Under the pieces are notes generated by a model. That model did no database searches. It saw nothing but the letters and a program-made list of their open reading frames with translations, and was not told the DNA's origin. Below, piece after piece: positions 34,549-45,720 of a stretch of DNA of 64,000 bases (its first letter is position 1; the number at the start of each line of letters is the position of its first letter). The stretch is from Treponema sp. (GTDB taxonomy: Bacteria > Spirochaetota > Spirochaetia > Treponematales > Breznakiellaceae), in NCBI GenBank assembly GCA_031265435.1, contig JAISCR010000104.1, positions 1 to 64,000 of the forward strand, written 5' to 3'. Made by a program: the position numbers and the translations under genes.

Positions 34549-35225
34549 GCCGGGGCAAGAAGTATCAGGAAAGCGCAAAGAAGTACGACAGGGCAAAGAT
34601 TTACCCTCTCGGCGAGGCGTTGGACGTGGTAAAGTCCATGTCCTATGCAAAATTTGACGAAACGGTGGATCTTTCCGTAAAAGTGAACCTTAAAAAGAAT
34701 CAGTCTGTCCGGGATACGGTTGTACTCCCCAACCAGTTCAAGGGTGAAAAACGGGTGCTGGTCTTCTGCAAGCCCGAAAAGGAAAAAGAAGCCCAGGATG
34801 CCGGAGCGGCCTTTGTGGGTGCGGATGATCTTATCGAAAAGATCAAGGGCGGATGGCTGGATTTTGATGTGGCGGTTGCCACTCCCGACATGATGAAGGA
34901 TGTCGGAAAACTCGGTATGGTTCTCGGCCGCCGTGGGCTTATGCCCAACCCGAAGACAGGGACGGTAACCTTCGACCTCAAGAGCGCCCTTTCGGAACTC
35001 AGGAAAGGCCGGGTGGAATTCCGTGCGGACAAGACCGGGGTAGTGCATCTGGCGGTGGGGAAGGTTTCCATGGAACCCGCCATGATTGCGGAAAACGTAA
35101 AGATCGTTGTTGAAGAGATCACCCGGAAGCGTCCTGCGGATGCCAAGGGTGAGTTTATCCAAACCGTTTCGGTGGCTTCCACCATGGGGCCCGGCGTATG
35201 GGTCAGCATGGGTGAAAAGGAGTAA
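34545..35225 (+). CDS. rplA: 50S ribosomal protein L1
   Basis: 226 residues with [15 protein letters not shown] at the start, the [10 protein letters not shown] strand and a TMGPGVW C-terminus, all typical of L1 of the L1 stalk. L1 usually also represses its own operon. Start overlaps the rplK stop by 4 bp. Confidence 0.97.
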   Translation: MSRGKKYQESAKKYDRAKIYPLGEALDVVKSMSYAKFDETVDLSVKVNLKKNQSVRDTVVLPNQFKGEKRVLVFCKPEKEKEAQDAGAAFVGADDLIEKIKGGWLDFDVAVATPDMMKDVGKLGMVLGRRGLMPNPKTGTVTFDLKSALSELRKGRVEFRADKTGVVHLAVGKVSMEPAMIAENVKIVVEEITRKRPADAKGEFIQTVSVASTMGPGVWVSMGEKE

Positions 35226-35229
35226 GTGC

Positions 35230-35763
35230 ATGGCTATTGTTGCTAAAAAGATACAGGAATCCAAGACAGACTCCATCAGGGAGCTGAAGGAAGTCTTTGG
35301 TATTTCCAGGGACTTTATCTTTACCGATTACCGCGGCTTAACGGTGGAACAGATCACCGAACTGCGCACACGGCTTCGTGCCAAGGAAGTTCATTATAAG
35401 GTTGTAAAGAACAACTTCGCGCGGATCGCCTTCGAGGAACTCAAGGCGCCCGATGTGTCTTCCTATCTGGTTGGGCCTACCGCTGTGGCCGTTGCCCCCA
35501 GGGATTCCAACGAGGTGGCCAAGATCCTTTTGGATTTTACCAGGGAGGCCCCCGCGCTCCATGTGAAGGGCGCTCTGGTTGGAGACTCGATATACGATGC
35601 CGCCCAGACCGCGGCCTTTAGCAAGCTGCCCGGCAAGCTGGAATTGATCTCCATGCTTATGTCGGTGATGAATGGTTCTGTCCGGAATCTTGTCACTGCC
35701 CTCAACGATGTTCCCGCGCGGCTGGTGCGTACCATCAAGGCGGTCGGCGAAAAGAACGGTTAG
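35230..35763 (+). CDS. rplJ: 50S ribosomal protein L10
   Basis: 177 residues. The conserved [20 protein letters not shown] and [14 protein letters not shown] segments form the rRNA-binding half; the C-terminal helix carries the L7/L12 dimers. AAGGAG at the rplA end acts as the binding site and the gap is only 4 bp, so there is no room for a separate L10 leader. Confidence 0.96.
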   Translation: MAIVAKKIQESKTDSIRELKEVFGISRDFIFTDYRGLTVEQITELRTRLRAKEVHYKVVKNNFARIAFEELKAPDVSSYLVGPTAVAVAPRDSNEVAKILLDFTREAPALHVKGALVGDSIYDAAQTAAFSKLPGKLELISMLMSVMNGSVRNLVTALNDVPARLVRTIKAVGEKNG

Positions 35764-35837
35764 CGGAGGTGTTTTCGGGGTTTGTGTTTTTTTGTCTGTC
35801 AGGCTTCGGTGCTGTCGTCCTGTCGGGCTGTAATAAA

Positions 35838-35851
35838 CCGGGTTCGCCCGG
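35838..35851 (+). promoter_or_regulatory. UUCG-capped hairpin between rplJ and rplL
   Basis: CCGGG-TTCG-CCCGG forms a very stable 5-bp stem with a UUCG tetraloop in the 133-bp rplJ-rplL gap. A role in the higher rplL dose or in mRNA stability is plausible. Confidence 0.45.
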
Positions 35852-35896
35852 GCGTGTCTTGTATGAGGCGCGTAAATAATTTAAGGAGAAGATAAT

Positions 35897-36280
35897 ATGG
35901 CAGCTACAAAAGAAGAAATTTTAGAGGCGATTGCTTCCATGACCGTTCTGGAGGTTTCCGAACTGGTAAAAATGATGGAAGAAAAATTCGGTGTGTCCGC
36001 CGCGGCTCCTGTGGCGGTTGCCGCTGTTGCGGCTCCTGTTGCGGGCGCTGAGGCTGTTGAGGAGAAGACGGAATTTACCGTAGTCCTCAAGGCCTTTGAT
36101 GACACCAAGAAGATTGCCGTTATCAAAGAAGTGCGGGCGGTTACCGGTCTGGGTCTCAAGGAAGCCAAGGAATTGGTGGAAGGGGCGCCCAAGCCTCTCA
36201 AGGAAAATATTTCCAAGGACGAGGCTGCCAAGATCAAGGATCAGGTTACTGCTGCCGGCGGTACGATAGAAGTACAGTAA
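35897..36280 (+). CDS. rplL: 50S ribosomal protein L7/L12
   Basis: 127 residues with the N-terminal dimerisation helices, an Ala/Val-rich hinge (about 36-55) and the conserved C-terminal domain [16 protein letters not shown] that contacts translation factors. AAGGAG is well placed before the ATG. Present in several copies per ribosome, so the upstream hairpin and spacing may raise its yield. Confidence 0.97.
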   Translation: MAATKEEILEAIASMTVLEVSELVKMMEEKFGVSAAAPVAVAAVAAPVAGAEAVEEKTEFTVVLKAFDDTKKIAVIKEVRAVTGLGLKEAKELVEGAPKPLKENISKDEAAKIKDQVTAAGGTIEVQ

Positions 36281-36322
36281 CACTGAAGAACCCGGAAGCT
36301 TGCTCCCGGGTTCTTCAGTGTT
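36279..36322 (+). promoter_or_regulatory. 17-bp perfect hairpin between rplL and rpoB
   Basis: The arm at 36279-36295 (AACACTGAAGAACCCGG) is perfectly complementary to 36306-36322, around a 10-base loop, and begins in the rplL stop codon. No U-run follows. It corresponds in position to the attenuator/RNase III site of the E. coli rplL-rpoB gap, which reduces rpoB relative to the ribosomal proteins. Confidence 0.75.
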
Positions 36323-36373
36323 GAGGCGGGCAGGATTTGCCCCCTCTATTGTTCAATTAGCGGGGGTTAAGGG

Positions 36374-39300
36374 ATGGCGAAAATCAAAGCTGCAACGAAA
36401 CGGACGTATATCGGTAAGAATATTAATGATGTAATGGATCTGCCCAATCTTATTGATATCCAACTCAGTTCCTATGAACGCTTCCTGCAGCGGGAAAAAG
36501 TTGCCAAAGGCGAAAAGCCCAATTTCCAGGGTCTGGAAGAGGTCTTTAAGACGACATTCCCCATAGAAAGTCTCAACGGAGACATGATTCTGGAGTACGA
36601 GTACTACTCTCTTGATGAGGATAACATCAAGTTTACCGAACAGGAGTGTAAACAGAAGGGTCTTACCTATTCGGTGTCTCTCAAGGCCCGTGTAAACCTG
36701 ATCTTTAAACAGACCGGTGAAATCCGCCAGAAAGATATCTACATGGGGGATGTTCCCATCATGACCGAGCGGGGTACTTTTATCATCAATGGGGCGGAAC
36801 GGGTAGTTGTTTCCCAGATTCATCGTTCACCGGGTGTTATCTTTAGCCATGAAAAGGGGATCTATTCTTCCCGGATCATTCCCTACCGCGGTTCCTGGCT
36901 GGAATTTGAAATCGATCAAAAAAAAGAACTTATTTATGCCAAAATCGACCGGAAGAAGCGTATCCTGGGGACTATATTTCTCCGTGCCCTGGGTTATGAA
37001 AGCCGGGAAGACATAATCAAGGCCTTTTATCTCACCGAAACCATGGAAATTCGGGATGACCGGGAAACCAGGGAATCTATCTCCGGCAGGGTGTTGGCCG
37101 CTCCTGTCTGGATTAACAGCGGGGCGGAGGGAGAAGAGATAAAAAAGAAGCTCTACCGGGCAGGCGAGAAGCTCTACCCGCACAATGTGGATGAACTTCT
37201 TTCCAACAATATTTCTTCTATAGAGATTATCGATTTTGATGCCAACGATTCCCTCAAGTCCGACATGCTCCTTAACTGTTTTGAACGGGAGGAGATAAAG
37301 TTTGTCAAGGAAGATCCCAGCCGGGATGAACCTTCCCGGGAGGAGGCTCTTGCCGCGGTGTATACGGTTCTTATGCCCGGCGAGTCGATTACTTTCGACG
37401 CCGCGGAAAAGGATCTTAACGGTATGTTCTTTACATCCCGGCGTTACGATCTGGGCCGGGTGGGCCGCTACAAGCTCGACAAAAAGTTTCAGTTTGAAAA
37501 CAAGGGTGATACCGAAAAGAAGAACCCCGAAAAGAACGCAAAAAAAGAAGAGTTTGTCCTCACAAAGCCTGACATTATCGCTACCATGAAGTTTCTTATC
37601 AAGGTTTATGCGGGGGATGAAAATATTGATGATATCGATCACCTGGGGAACAGGCGGGTGCGGTCTGTTGGCGAGCTGATGGCGAATTCGATGAAGACAG
37701 CCTTTAGCCGCATGGAACGGGTTGCCAAGGAGCGGATGAGTCTTAAGGAAACCGATACGATCAAGCCGCAGGATCTTATTTCCATAAAGCCTCTGGTGGC
37801 CGCGACAAAGGAATTTTTCGGTTCAAGTCAGCTTTCCCAGTTTATGGATCAGGTGAATCCTCTTGCGGAATTGACCCACAAGCGAAGGCTCAATGCGCTG
37901 GGGCCCGGCGGTCTTTCCAGGGATCGCGCGGGTTTTGAAGTGCGGGATGTTCACTATACACATTACGGGCGTATGTGCCCCATCGAGACGCCGGAAGGCC
38001 CGAACATCGGGCTTATTGTTTCTCTGGCAAACTATACCAGGGTCAATGAATACGGTTTCCTGGAAACTCCCTACCGCAAGGTAGACAGGGGGGTTGCTAC
38101 CGCGGATATTGAATACCTTTCCGCCATGGATGAAGATCGCTACTTTATCGCTCAGGCTTCCGCCAGGCTCAACCACAACGGCTCTTTTGCGGATGATCAG
38201 ATCTCCTGCCGCCGTCAGGGGGACTATACTACCCGTTCTCCGGAAGACATTCAGTACATGGACGTGTCGCCCAAGCAGATCATTTCCGTGTCCGCTTCGC
38301 TTATTCCCTTTCTGGAGCACGACGACGCCAACCGGGCCCTTATGGGTTCCAACATGCAGCGCCAGGCGGTGCCGCTGGTATTCCCCGACGCTCCCCGTGT
38401 GGGGACAGGCATGGAAGGCAAGTGCGCCTATGATTCGGGTGTTCTTGTTAAGGCCCGCCGGGGAGGAGAAGTGATCCGGGTAACCAGCGGGGAAGTGGTT
38501 ATCAAGCCGGAACATCCCGGCCCCGCCAAGCCTTCCAGTCAGGCGACAATAGACTCCGGGGGCAACGATGTATACCGTCTGGTTAAATACCAGCGGACAA
38601 ATCAGGATACCTGTTACAACCAGCGGCCTGTTGTCAAACTGGGGGAGAAGATCGCCGCCGGGCAGGTGATTGCGGACGGGCCCGCCACGAGGAACGGTGA
38701 ACTTGCCCTGGGCAGGAACATTCTTGTGGGTTTTATGCCCTGGAACGGCTATAACTACGAAGACTCGATCCTTATCTCCCAGCGTGTGGTTAAGGATGAT
38801 ATGTTTACATCGATCCACATCAAGGAATTCCTCACGGAAGTGAGAGAAACCAAGCTGGGGCCCGAAAAGATAACGCACGATATTCCCAATACCTCCGAAA
38901 AGAGTCTTGATAATCTGGATGCGGAGGGCATTATCCGGGTAGGCGCTAAAGTCCGTTCAGGCGACATTCTGGTAGGCAAGGTAACGCCCAAAAGTGAGAC
39001 GGAAACCACTCCGGAATTCAAGCTGCTCAATTCGATATTCGGCGAAAAGGCCAAGGAAGTGCGGGATACAAGCCTTCGGGTACCTCACGGCATCGAAGGC
39101 ACGGTGATAGATATTCAACGGCTCAGCCGGGGGAGCGGCGACGATCTTAATCCCGGAGTAGATGAGGTGGTAAAAGTCCTCATCGCAACCAAGCGGAAGC
39201 TCCGTGAAGGGGACAAGATGGCGGGCCGTCACGGCAACAAGGGTGTTGTTGCCCGCATTCTCCCGGAAGAGGATATGCCCTATATGGAAGACGGTACTCC

Positions 39301-39955
39301 CCTCGATCTCTGCCTTACGCCGCTGGGTGTGCCGTCCCGTATGAATATCGGGCAGCTTCTGGAAACGGAACTGGGCTGGGCGGGTTCTACCCTGGACGAG
39401 TGGTATTCCGCCCCGGTGTTCCAGTCTCCTTCCACGGAGCAGATTGAAGATAAACTCAGGGAAGCCGGTCTCCCCGTTACCAGCAAGACGGTTCTCCGGG
39501 ACGGTCGGACAGGTGAACCTTTCGTAAACCAGGTTTTCTGCGGCGTGATTTACTTCCTCAAGCTTCACCATCTGGTGGATGACAAGATGCATGCCCGTTC
39601 CACAGGGCCCTACAGCCTGGTAACCCAGCAGCCGCTGGGAGGCAAGGCCCAGTTCGGCGGTCAGCGGCTCGGGGAGATGGAAGTCTGGGCGCTGGAAGCC
39701 TATGGCGCTGCCAATACCCTGCAGGAATTATTGACGATAAAGAGCGACGACATGACGGGCCGCTCAAAGATCTACGAAGCAATTGTCAAGGGAGAGCCTT
39801 CCGCCGCGGCCGGTATCCCCGAATCTTTCAACGTCCTTGTGCAGGAACTCCGCGGTCTTGCCCTGGATCTCACCATCAAAGATGCCAAAGGGAAACAGAT
39901 CCCTCTTACTGAGCGTGACGAAGAACTGATCGCAAAGTCAGGCTCAAACTTTTAA
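36374..39955 (+). CDS. rpoB: RNA polymerase beta subunit
   Basis: 1193 residues. All conserved blocks are visible, including [11 protein letters not shown]...[24 protein letters not shown]-type core (here [15 protein letters not shown]), and the C-terminal [17 protein letters not shown]. In the rifampicin pocket the residue equal to E. coli Ser531 is Asn507 (codon 37892-37894), and Ser522 is Ala. Asn at 531 is known in spirochaetes and accompanies natural rifampicin resistance. Followed by duplicated hairpins before rpoC. Confidence 0.98.
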   Translation: MAKIKAATKRTYIGKNINDVMDLPNLIDIQLSSYERFLQREKVAKGEKPNFQGLEEVFKTTFPIESLNGDMILEYEYYSLDEDNIKFTEQECKQKGLTYSVSLKARVNLIFKQTGEIRQKDIYMGDVPIMTERGTFIINGAERVVVSQIHRSPGVIFSHEKGIYSSRIIPYRGSWLEFEIDQKKELIYAKIDRKKRILGTIFLRALGYESREDIIKAFYLTETMEIRDDRETRESISGRVLAAPVWINSGAEGEEIKKKLYRAGEKLYPHNVDELLSNNISSIEIIDFDANDSLKSDMLLNCFEREEIKFVKEDPSRDEPSREEALAAVYTVLMPGESITFDAAEKDLNGMFFTSRRYDLGRVGRYKLDKKFQFENKGDTEKKNPEKNAKKEEFVLTKPDIIATMKFLIKVYAGDENIDDIDHLGNRRVRSVGELMANSMKTAFSRMERVAKERMSLKETDTIKPQDLISIKPLVAATKEFFGSSQLSQFMDQVNPLAELTHKRRLNALGPGGLSRDRAGFEVRDVHYTHYGRMCPIETPEGPNIGLIVSLANYTRVNEYGFLETPYRKVDRGVATADIEYLSAMDEDRYFIAQASARLNHNGSFADDQISCRRQGDYTTRSPEDIQYMDVSPKQIISVSASLIPFLEHDDANRALMGSNMQRQAVPLVFPDAPRVGTGMEGKCAYDSGVLVKARRGGEVIRVTSGEVVIKPEHPGPAKPSSQATIDSGGNDVYRLVKYQRTNQDTCYNQRPVVKLGEKIAAGQVIADGPATRNGELALGRNILVGFMPWNGYNYEDSILISQRVVKDDMFTSIHIKEFLTEVRETKLGPEKITHDIPNTSEKSLDNLDAEGIIRVGAKVRSGDILVGKVTPKSETETTPEFKLLNSIFGEKAKEVRDTSLRVPHGIEGTVIDIQRLSRGSGDDLNPGVDEVVKVLIATKRKLREGDKMAGRHGNKGVVARILPEEDMPYMEDGTPLDLCLTPLGVPSRMNIGQLLETELGWAGSTLDEWYSAPVFQSPSTEQIEDKLREAGLPVTSKTVLRDGRTGEPFVNQVFCGVIYFLKLHHLVDDKMHARSTGPYSLVTQQPLGGKAQFGGQRLGEMEVWALEAYGAANTLQELLTIKSDDMTGRSKIYEAIVKGEPSAAAGIPESFNVLVQELRGLALDLTIKDAKGKQIPLTERDEELIAKSGSNF

Positions 39956-40094
39956 GGAGTGATTTGATTAACACTTTGTGTTAATCTCCGATTGACATAA
40001 GCGGCGATGCCGCCGCTTTTTAGGGAGTGATTATTAACACTTCGTGTTAATGTCCGATTGACATAAGCGGCGGTGCCGCCGCTATTTTAAGGAG
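39953..40094 (+). repeat. Two tandem 68-bp units between rpoB and rpoC
   Basis: Units start at 39953 and 40021. Each contains a Shine-Dalgarno-like GGAGTGA, a palindrome ATTAACAC-3 nt-GTGTTAAT (39967-39985, 40033-40051) and a hairpin AGCGGCG-4 nt-CGCCGCT (40000-40017, 40066-40083). The first hairpin is followed by TTTTT, the second by ATTTT, so they look like weak Rho-independent terminators. A third GGAGTGA (40091-40097) serves as the rpoC ribosome binding site. The two copies differ at a few positions, with the stems kept. Confidence 0.85.
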
Positions 40095-40100
40095 TGAGAA

Positions 40101-43100
40101 GTGCGGGATATACAGGATTTCGATTCGATAATGATAAAGTTGGCCTCGCCGGACACGATTCGGGCCTGGTCTTACGGTGAAGTGAAAAAACCGGAAACCA
40201 TTAACTACAGGACTCTCCGGCCGGAGAAGGACGGTCTCTTCTGCGAACGGATCTTCGGCACAACCAAGGAATGGGAGTGCTACTGCGGAAAGTTTAAGTC
40301 GATCCGCTACAAGGGTGTTATCTGCGACCGCTGCGGGGTGGAAGTAACCCACTTCAAAGTCCGCCGGGAACGGATGGGCCATATAGAACTTGCCGCCCCG
40401 GTTTCCCATATCTGGTACTACCGCTCCGTGCCCAGCCGCATGGGGCTTCTCCTTGATATGCCCCTTATCGCCCTTCGTTCCGTACTCTACTATGAAAAGT
40501 ACGTGGTCATAGATCCGGGTGACACGGATCTTAAAAAGATGCAGCTTCTTTCCGAAGAGGAATACTACGAAGCCCAGGAGCGTTACGGCGGCCAGTTCCA
40601 GGCCGGTATGGGGGCCGAGTCCGTCCGAATTCTGCTTGAAAATATTGACCTCGATCAATTGGCCGCGGAACTCAGGCGGAAGATGATCGTTAAGGGAATG
40701 AAGAGCGATAAAAGGCTTTTGAAGCGGATCGATATTGTGGAAAATTTCCGCGCGTCCAACAACAAGCCTTCCTGGATGATCCTTGATGTGATCCCGGTAA
40801 TCCCGCCGGAACTGAGGCCCATGGTGCAGCTTGACGGCGGCCGTTTTGCCACGAGCGATCTTAACGATCTGTACCGCCGGGTTATCAACCGGAATAACCG
40901 CCTTAAGCGGCTCCAGGCCCTCAATGCGCCTGATATCATTATTCGTAATGAAAAACGGATGCTTCAGGAGGCGGTGGACGCCCTCTTTGACAATTCCAAG
41001 AAGAAACGAGTGGTCAAGGGCGCTTCCAACCGGCCCCTCAAGTCTATAAGCGATATGCTGAAGGGAAAGCAGGGACGCTTCCGGCAGAATCTTCTGGGTA
41101 AACGTGTTGACTATTCGGGCCGTTCGGTTATTACCGTGGGGCCGGATCTCAAGATGTGGCAGTGCGGGCTTCCCACCAAGATGGCCCTGGAACTCTTTAA
41201 GCCCTTTATAATGAAGAAACTGGTGGACAAGGATGTGGTCTACAATATCAAGAAGGCCAAGATCTTTGTAGAACAGGAAACCCCGGAAGTCTATGCAATC
41301 CTTGATGAAGTGGTAAAGGAGCATCCGATACTGCTTAACCGCGCGCCTACCCTGCACCGGCTGGGTATTCAGGCCTTTGAACCGGTATTGGTAGAAGGCA
41401 AGGCGATTAAGCTCCACCCTCTCGTGTGCCATGCCTTTAATGCGGACTTCGATGGAGATCAGATGGCAGTCCATGTGCCCCTTACCCAGGCGGCCCAGAT
41501 GGAGTGCTGGACCCTGATGCTTTCCGCCCGGAATCTGCTTAACCCGGCGAACGGCAAGACCATTGTGTTCCCCTCCCATGACATGGTTCTGGGGATCAAC
41601 TTCCTTACCAGAATTAAGGCCAGGGCCAAAGGTACCGGACGGCGCTATACCTCCGCCGATGAGATTCAGCTGGCGGTGGAAACCAAGGATGCCAACGGTG
41701 TTCCCGTGCTGGACTGGGAGGCCCTTATCAAGGTAAAGGTTTCCAAAATGCCCATCTGGGACAAGGCAGGCCACGAGGCAGAGGCGGACAAGGACGGCTA
41801 TATCGAAACGACTGCCGGAAGGCTCGTCTTTAACGAAGAGCTTCCTCCGGAGATTCCTTTTATCAACTATGAACTTAAAGACAAGGAACTGCGCGCCCTG
41901 ATTGAGCATATCTTTGCGGTCAAAGGTTCCTGGATTACGGTCAAGATGCTCGATGTGATCAAGGCAACCGGCTACAAGTACGCAACCGTTTTCGGCGCTA
42001 CCATCGGCGTGGATGACATCGTGGTGCCCAAAGAAAAGGGCGAGATGATCGACAAGGCCAACAGGGAAGTCGAAAACATCCAGAAGCAGTACCGTTCGGG
42101 ACATATCACCCAGGAAGAACGTTACAACAAAGTCATTGACGTGTGGTCGAAGACTAACGAAGACCTTACCAATATCATGATGAAGACACTGGAATCAGAC
42201 CGGGACGGCTTTAACTCGGTTTATATGATGGCTAACTCCGGCGCCCGCGGAAGCCGCAACCAGATCCGGCAGCTTGCCGGTATGCGCGGCCTTATGGCAA
42301 AGCCTTCCGGCGACCTTATCGAATTGCCGATCCGCTCAAACTTCAAAGAGGGTCTCAGCGTTATCGAATTCTTTATCTCCACAAACGGCGCCCGCAAGGG
42401 TCTTGCCGATACGGCTCTTAAAACCGCTGAGGCAGGTTACCTGACCCGCCGTCTGGTGGACATTGCCCAGGACGTGGTTGTCAACGAGGAAGACTGCGGT
42501 ACAATCAATGGGATAGAGTATTCGGCAATTAAGGATGGCGAGGATATAATCGAGCGGCTTTCCGAACGGATTGTAGGCCGCTATACCCTGGAGCAGGTAA
42601 AGCACCCCATAACCAAGGAACTGATCATCGAAGTTAATGAAGAGATTACCGAGGAGATTGCCAGGCAGATTGAAGACGCCGGCATTGAGTCGGTACGGAT
42701 CAGAACCGTGCTTACCTGCGAGGCGGAACATGGAGTCTGCCGCAAATGCTATGGCCGCAACCTTGCGACCAACCGCACGGTTGATATAGGCGAAGCGGTG
42801 GGAACCATTGCCGCCCAGTCCATCGGGCAGCCCGGTACCCAGCTTACCATGCGTACCTTCCATATCGGAGGGGCCGCCACCAAGTTGAGTGAAGAAAACC
42901 GTACCTTCCTTAAGTATCCTGTCATGGTAAAGAGTGTTGAAGGCGTCCATGTGGAATTGTCCAGCGGACACTGGCTCTTTACCCGTAAAGGCCACGCCAT
43001 AGTGAACCGGGTGATGAAGGAATTCGTCCTTGAGGCCAGGGATCATGTCCTTGTGGAAGACGGCATGCGGGTCAACCGGGGCGCGCCGGTGATTAAACGG

Positions 43101-44423
43101 GGCAGGGAGGAGATTCTCTCCCCCGAACACGCCTTTGTATTGGTCACGGAAAGCGAAGAAGGCAAACACCTTTACCTTATCGGACAGGATCAAAAGATCG
43201 AGATTCGTAACGGTTCTGAGTTCCTGGTAAAGCAGGGCGACATGGTGAAGGCGGAAAAAACCATTGCCACATTTGATCCCTTTAGCGATCCTATCATTGC
43301 CGAAGCTTCCGGTTTCGTAAAGTTTGAAGATATTATTCCCGGCACCACCATGAAGGAGGAACTGGACGAAGAGACAGGCAATACGGAAAAACGGATTACC
43401 GATTTCCAGCTTGAAAGCAAACAGCCCCGTATATTCATTGTTGACGATGAAGGCGTTGAAGTTGCCAGTTATTTTCTCCCCAGCGGCGCCTATATACAGG
43501 TGGATGAGGACGAAAAGATACAGGCGGGACGTACCATTGCCAAAACCCTCAAGGAAAGCGCCAAGGCCAGTGATATTACCTCCGGTCTTCCCCGCGTTTC
43601 CGAGCTTTTTGAAGCCCGCAAACCAAAACTCCCCGCGGTGCTTGCGCTGGTTTCCGGGAAGGTGTATTTCCGGGGCACGATTAAAGGCAAACGGGTTATT
43701 GTTATTGAGGACAACTTCGGCAAGGAATACAAGCACCTTGTTCCCATGTCCAAACGGCTTCTGATCCGGGACGGAGACATTGTTGATGCGGGAGAGCCCC
43801 TCTGCAATGGTTCCGCCAATCCCCATGACATACTTCACATACTGGGAGAATCAACCCTGCAGCGCTACCTGATGGACGAGATACAGCAGGTTTACCGGCT
43901 CCAGGGCGTTTCCATTAACGATAAACACATCGGCGTTATTATACGCCAGATGATGCGGAAGGTAGAGATTGTGGCGGTTGGAGATACCTCCTTCATCTAT
44001 GGCGACATGGTAGACAAATACAACTTCCACGAAGAGAACAGCCGGGTTATGGCCGAAGGAGGCCAGCCTGCCGTGGCAAAGCCCATGTTCCAGGGTATTA
44101 CCAAGGCTTCGCTGAACATTGATTCCTTCCTCTCGGCGGCAAGCTTCCAGGAAACCACCAGGGTACTTACCAATGCGGCCATTGCCGGCGCGACAGACAA
44201 TCTCAGAGGCCTCAAGGAAAACATCATCATCGGGCACCCGATACCCGCGGGAACGGGGATGAAACGTTACCGGGATGTGAAGCTTTTTGATGAAGACAGC
44301 CAGGATCTTGATGAATACATGAAGGAAATCCTCGAAAAACGCCGCCTCGAAGAGGCCGCCGCGGTCGAACGATCCGGAGAGGAAGAAGAATTTGTCGTAG
44401 AGGAAAGCGAAGCGGAAGAGTAA
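40101..44423 (+). CDS. rpoC: RNA polymerase beta' subunit
   Basis: 1440 residues starting with GTG, 6 bp after AAGGAG. The catalytic [12 protein letters not shown] lies at 447-458 with the three Mg-binding Asp. The N-terminal zinc site is [20 protein letters not shown], the second zinc ribbon is [17 protein letters not shown], and the trigger loop contains [13 protein letters not shown]. It ends in an acidic tail. Coupled with rpoB through the duplicated spacer. Confidence 0.98.
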   Translation: MRDIQDFDSIMIKLASPDTIRAWSYGEVKKPETINYRTLRPEKDGLFCERIFGTTKEWECYCGKFKSIRYKGVICDRCGVEVTHFKVRRERMGHIELAAPVSHIWYYRSVPSRMGLLLDMPLIALRSVLYYEKYVVIDPGDTDLKKMQLLSEEEYYEAQERYGGQFQAGMGAESVRILLENIDLDQLAAELRRKMIVKGMKSDKRLLKRIDIVENFRASNNKPSWMILDVIPVIPPELRPMVQLDGGRFATSDLNDLYRRVINRNNRLKRLQALNAPDIIIRNEKRMLQEAVDALFDNSKKKRVVKGASNRPLKSISDMLKGKQGRFRQNLLGKRVDYSGRSVITVGPDLKMWQCGLPTKMALELFKPFIMKKLVDKDVVYNIKKAKIFVEQETPEVYAILDEVVKEHPILLNRAPTLHRLGIQAFEPVLVEGKAIKLHPLVCHAFNADFDGDQMAVHVPLTQAAQMECWTLMLSARNLLNPANGKTIVFPSHDMVLGINFLTRIKARAKGTGRRYTSADEIQLAVETKDANGVPVLDWEALIKVKVSKMPIWDKAGHEAEADKDGYIETTAGRLVFNEELPPEIPFINYELKDKELRALIEHIFAVKGSWITVKMLDVIKATGYKYATVFGATIGVDDIVVPKEKGEMIDKANREVENIQKQYRSGHITQEERYNKVIDVWSKTNEDLTNIMMKTLESDRDGFNSVYMMANSGARGSRNQIRQLAGMRGLMAKPSGDLIELPIRSNFKEGLSVIEFFISTNGARKGLADTALKTAEAGYLTRRLVDIAQDVVVNEEDCGTINGIEYSAIKDGEDIIERLSERIVGRYTLEQVKHPITKELIIEVNEEITEEIARQIEDAGIESVRIRTVLTCEAEHGVCRKCYGRNLATNRTVDIGEAVGTIAAQSIGQPGTQLTMRTFHIGGAATKLSEENRTFLKYPVMVKSVEGVHVELSSGHWLFTRKGHAIVNRVMKEFVLEARDHVLVEDGMRVNRGAPVIKRGREEILSPEHAFVLVTESEEGKHLYLIGQDQKIEIRNGSEFLVKQGDMVKAEKTIATFDPFSDPIIAEASGFVKFEDIIPGTTMKEELDEETGNTEKRITDFQLESKQPRIFIVDDEGVEVASYFLPSGAYIQVDEDEKIQAGRTIAKTLKESAKASDITSGLPRVSELFEARKPKLPAVLALVSGKVYFRGTIKGKRVIVIEDNFGKEYKHLVPMSKRLLIRDGDIVDAGEPLCNGSANPHDILHILGESTLQRYLMDEIQQVYRLQGVSINDKHIGVIIRQMMRKVEIVAVGDTSFIYGDMVDKYNFHEENSRVMAEGGQPAVAKPMFQGITKASLNIDSFLSAASFQETTRVLTNAAIAGATDNLRGLKENIIIGHPIPAGTGMKRYRDVKLFDEDSQDLDEYMKEILEKRRLEEAAAVERSGEEEEFVVEESEAEE

Positions 44424-44424
44424 A

Positions 44425-44445
44425 GGGAAGCGCCTGCCGTTTCCC
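44425..44445 (+). terminator. Hairpin after rpoC
   Basis: GGGAAGCG and CGTTTCCC form an 8-bp stem with one G-U pair directly after the rpoC stop. It has no U-run, so termination is doubtful. The convergent mtlD ends 24 bp away. Confidence 0.35.
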
Positions 44446-44469
44446 CGGCCCTAAAATATCCCGGTTTGC

Positions 44470-45720
44470 CTAATGCAGTACGCCGCTATATACCAGGGAA
44501 TCAACCGGGTCGTTTCTGTCGAGACCCGACACTTCGGTCAGTATTGCGGACAGGGCGGAATGAACCGCCTCGCCGGATTCGCACGTTCTACCGGTTTCTC
44601 CGGACGGGGAAACCGGCGGGCATGGCAAAGCGTATTTTTTTCTGAATTCGGCATCGGGGGGAAAGAGAACGCCGTCTTCACCCGGACAGGCAAAGTCCAG
44701 GGCGGCGCGGTACACTTCCGCAATGGCGCCGAAGGGAAGATGGTGTTTCGCGCAGAGGAGCATGGCCCCGGTAAGGCGGTCGTCCCGGCTGAGTTTTCGG
44801 GGGAGATCCCGGCCTACGCGGTGAACGGTATCGGCGAGGGCGGTATTTTTAAACCGCGCGACGAGGTCTTCAATGTGGCGGGAAAGATCCTGCTTACTGA
44901 ACACCCCGGGGTATTCGGCAGACAGGGCTTCGGCGGACTGGTTCATCGCCAGCCGGACGGCGTCCTCTATACCCGGCAGGGCCAGTACGCGGGCTATGGT
45001 TGCGCCGCGGAAATCGCCTGAGGCCCGGTAACCAAGATACGCGGCGGCGGCATGTCCAAGGTTATGAATAAAAAGTTTCCTGTCCACATAGGCTTCAATC
45101 GGTTCAACGGGACACAGGGCTTCTATATCCGGTATGGGGCCCTTGAAGCCCCGCTTGTCTACAATCAGGGTTTCGTATTCTTCGGCAAAAAGAAGAAGGG
45201 GGTCGGAAGCGAGATCCTCTTTTCGCATGATCGGAACCATCTTGCCGATACTGGTTTCAACAATGCCTACAAGTCTGTCAAGCGGATAGCCGCCGCCCAG
45301 TTCTTTTGAAAGAACGGTCCTGAAAAGTTCCGGAGCTTCTCTGGCGTTTTCCGCGATGATAATGTCCAGCGGCCTTTCCCCGCTGTGCTGCCGCCGCTTT
45401 TTAAGGCCGGCGGCGATAACAGGCAGAATCTTTACCAGGGCGTTTTTCCCTACGCTGGTAACGGCGATGTCCGCGCCGGCAAGCTCTTCGGAAATGGCGG
45501 CGGCGTCCCTGCCGTCGACGGCCCGAACCGGTCCGACACTCCGGAGTTCATCTTCCCTGCCTTCCCGTTTTATCGCCAGCGTGTAGCGTTTCTTTTCGTT
45601 TAAAAGGGAAACAAGCTTTGCGTCAACATCGACAAAGACTACGTCCCAGTGCGATCTTGAAAAAACCTGGCCGATAAAAGAACGGCCTATGTTGCCCGCA
45701 CCGAATTGAACCAGCTTCAT
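44470..45720 (-). CDS. mtlD: Mannitol-1-phosphate 5-dehydrogenase
   Basis: 416 residues, polyol-type long-chain dehydrogenase. GAGNIGRSFIGQVF is the NAD-binding start; the central KLFIHNLGHAAAAYLGY is the family's substrate region, with the catalytic Lys and His. It interconverts mannitol-1-phosphate and fructose-6-phosphate. Its start codon shares one base with the PfkB kinase stop, so the two are translationally coupled. With the isomerase and kinase upstream it would link mannose-derived fructose-6-phosphate to mannitol. Confidence 0.9.
   Translation of the reverse strand: MKLVQFGAGNIGRSFIGQVFSRSHWDVVFVDVDAKLVSLLNEKKRYTLAIKREGREDELRSVGPVRAVDGRDAAAISEELAGADIAVTSVGKNALVKILPVIAAGLKKRRQHSGERPLDIIIAENAREAPELFRTVLSKELGGGYPLDRLVGIVETSIGKMVPIMRKEDLASDPLLLFAEEYETLIVDKRGFKGPIPDIEALCPVEPIEAYVDRKLFIHNLGHAAAAYLGYRASGDFRGATIARVLALPGIEDAVRLAMNQSAEALSAEYPGVFSKQDLSRHIEDLVARFKNTALADTVHRVGRDLPRKLSRDDRLTGAMLLCAKHHLPFGAIAEVYRAALDFACPGEDGVLFPPDAEFRKKYALPCPPVSPSGETGRTCESGEAVHSALSAILTEVSGLDRNDPVDSLVYSGVLH

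Noticed and set aside
35764-35896. Possible terminator of the rplKAJ genes before rplL
   Set aside because: The UUCG hairpin has no following U-run and rplL must be co-transcribed; listed instead as a regulatory or stability hairpin.
39953-40094. Repeat between rpoB and rpoC read as a mobile element
   Set aside because: Only two 68-bp copies without target duplication or transposase; a local tandem duplication explains it.
40047-42104. Minus-strand open frame of 685 codons antisense to rpoC
   Set aside because: It lies wholly inside rpoC, whose catalytic motifs are intact, has no binding site or similarity to any family, and its composition is that expected of an antisense shadow in this codon usage.
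42336-43838. Minus-strand open frame of 500 codons antisense to rpoC
   Set aside because: Same reasons as the preceding frame; no recognisable domain.
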